DNA from: a gamma proteobacterium symbiont of Lucinoma myriamae | Lineage (GTDB): Bacteria; Pseudomonadota; Gammaproteobacteria; GRL18 | Length of the DNA: 6,314 nucleotides | NCBI GenBank assembly: GCA_025655635.1 | Contig: JAHXIM010000292.1 | Span: 1-6,314 of the forward strand | Direction: 5' to 3' | Shown here: positions 5,319 to 6,314 of the stretch, piece by piece | Position numbering within the stretch: the stretch's first letter is position 1 | Layout of the letters: the number at the start of each line of letters is the position of its first letter | Position numbers and translations under genes: made by a program | Notes under the pieces: generated by a model | Database searches by the model: none | What the model was told of the DNA's origin: nothing | Seen by the model: only the letters and a program-made list of their open reading frames with translations

Positions 5319-6230
5319 TCAAGAGGTTAAATGTTCTGGCAAATCGGTAATTTTGGTCAGGATTATTTTATATTTTTCTGGATGGATATAGCTAAACCCT
5401 ACTATCCTTTGAGCACCATTGTGAAATTTTACGTGATATAGGTAATTATCCCCTTTTTTATGAGAGTCCATTGGCCACCCTGCGATATAGACATAAACTT
5501 TATCAACGACATTTTTAATGATTTGAGCAAGCTTTGCTCTAGCTAGGTATAGTTCATCGCCTTTTAAATTTTTGAGTTTTTCAACTGTTGAAGAAATTGA
5601 TTGCTGTAATTTTACTGGGTCAGTGTTATTCATCTGTAGTCGGTTGATACTAGAACTTACTTCATCAGCTTTTGTTTCAAGTTCATTTTTTGAGTCTGCC
5701 AATGTATCCAACTTATTAGTAAATAATGTTTTTGCTGCGTCACTGCCAGTGCTATGAGTGGCTAAACTGAATAAAGATTCAATTTCTGTGTCAATCTGAG
5801 AAATTTGACTCTTAATAGTGTGAAGTTCAGTTTCAAGGTTCAGTAATTCATCATCATTACTTTCATTAAATACTTCGGAAATATCAAATGCTGTAATATG
5901 ATGTAGGAAGGCTGTTTCAAAAGGGTCGTAACGCACTCGCATTTTAGTGCATGGCCTTCCCTGTGCATGCGAACTACAGTAGAGGTATTTATATACTTTG
6001 ACCTTATGTGCTCTATATTGATTGGTATCAATATTCAATGGACCACCACAGTAAGGGCACTTAATGAAGCTGGCAAATAAATTATTGTAGTTTTGGTCTT
6101 TACGGCCTGTTTTGTTACTTTTTCGTGATTTTGTGTATTCGCGGACTTTATCAAATTGGAGGTCGGTGATAATGCGTGGATAGTAGTTTGTTATTGGATC
6201 ACCAACAGGGACTCTTTTTTGTCTGCCTGT
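5319..6230 (-). pseudogene. Large serine recombinase, C-terminal part, interrupted by an insertion sequence
   Basis: The minus-strand frame is open from 6236 down to a TGA at 5319-5321, about 300 codons. Its first residues, KRVPVGDPITNYYPRII, are the end of the Recombinase domain (PF07508 type). The zinc ribbon follows, with CPYC and a later C-x8-C pair (CSSHAQGRPC), so all four zinc ligands are intact. Next comes a long coiled coil (about 100 residues rich in E, L, S and K, from NDDELLNLE onward) and a final beta-rich tail with FSYIHPEKYKIILTKI. The N-terminal catalytic resolvase domain with the active serine, about 150-200 residues, is missing: the frame meets a stop at 6237-6239, inside sequence that looks like the end of an insertion sequence. 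The protein would normally integrate and excise a phage or mobile island by site-specific recombination. The rest may lie beyond the insertion. The TTG at 6038 is not a real start, since it would discard half the zinc ribbon. Confidence 0.85.
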
Positions 6231-6314
6231 TGTGGTCTAATAGAACTGGATACTTTAATAAGAGATAATAACTATCAATTATTGAGGTGTCAAAATGGGA
6301 CAGAAACGAACATA
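6231..6314 (+). mobile_element. Left end of an IS3-family-like insertion sequence (cut by window edge)
   Basis: From about 6231 the sequence reads TGTGGTCTAATAG, then AACTGGATACTT, resembling IS3-family left terminal repeats, which begin with TG and commonly contain AACTGGACAC. The recombinase frame breaks at this point. A ribosome binding site and start codon follow 50 bp in, the expected spacing for orfA. The right end and target duplication are off-window, and the exact first base may be off by a few positions. Confidence 0.6.
6295..6314 (+). CDS. Start of probable IS3-family OrfA transposase
   Basis: ATG at 6295 is preceded by GAGG at 6284-6287, spaced 7 bases away. The six visible complete codons read MGQKRT, with TA following. 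IS3-family OrfA proteins often begin with a short basic stretch ending in KRTYS or similar before their helix-turn-helix domain, so the fit is good, but only six residues can be read. The assignment leans on the terminal-repeat-like sequence upstream and on the interruption of the recombinase. Confidence 0.5.

Overview
The window is an AT-rich accessory region, most likely from a gammaproteobacterial plasmid or integrated element. The host guess rests on low GC, an integron-cassette-like gene, a large serine recombinase of the proteobacterial mobile-element kind and the start of what looks like an IS3-family insertion sequence. It points loosely to aquatic genera such as Shewanella, Vibrio, Aeromonas or Pseudoalteromonas. 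No rRNA, tRNA, CRISPR array or housekeeping gene is present.

Layout, left to right. (1) Positions 3-1679, plus strand: the C-terminal 558 codons of a helicase-type replication protein resembling the CyRepA1/origin-binding-protein group, cut by the left edge. (2) Positions 1680-2158: no complete gene. This gap holds repeat unit A, made of an 83-bp inverted repeat with perfect 21-bp arms, a 22-bp palindrome and a decayed piece of serine-recombinase zinc-ribbon coding sequence, followed by a short gene-end fragment. (3) Positions 2159-3655, plus strand: a homing-endonuclease-like protein with three zinc-finger modules, a divergent GIY-YIG nuclease domain and two NUMOD1-type DNA-binding repeats. 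(4) Positions 3656-4005: a hairpin and otherwise featureless AT-rich DNA. (5) Positions 4006-4821, plus strand: an unrecognised 271-residue protein packaged like an integron gene cassette, with a GTTATGT core 16 bp before the ATG and its complement ACATAAC overlapping the stop codon, but with a broken attC site. (6) Positions 4822-5318: debris, namely a minus-strand remnant of a second recombinase gene's tail, then repeat unit B, which is a second copy of unit A in the same orientation. (7) Positions 5319-6230, minus strand: the C-terminal portion of a large serine recombinase, interrupted by (8) the left end of an IS3-like element from about 6231, with its first ORF starting at 6295.

The genes do not form an operon. 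The picture is a mobile-element graveyard in which a replication gene is followed by an island (nuclease plus cassette gene) bracketed by two direct copies of a recombinase-derived repeat. The strongest unexplained signal is the 83-bp inverted repeat: its copies at 1719-1801 and 5103-5185 agree at 81 of 83 positions by hand count, while the sequence just to their right agrees at only about 70-80 percent. That suggests the palindrome is conserved for a purpose, or was recently copied, while its surroundings decayed.
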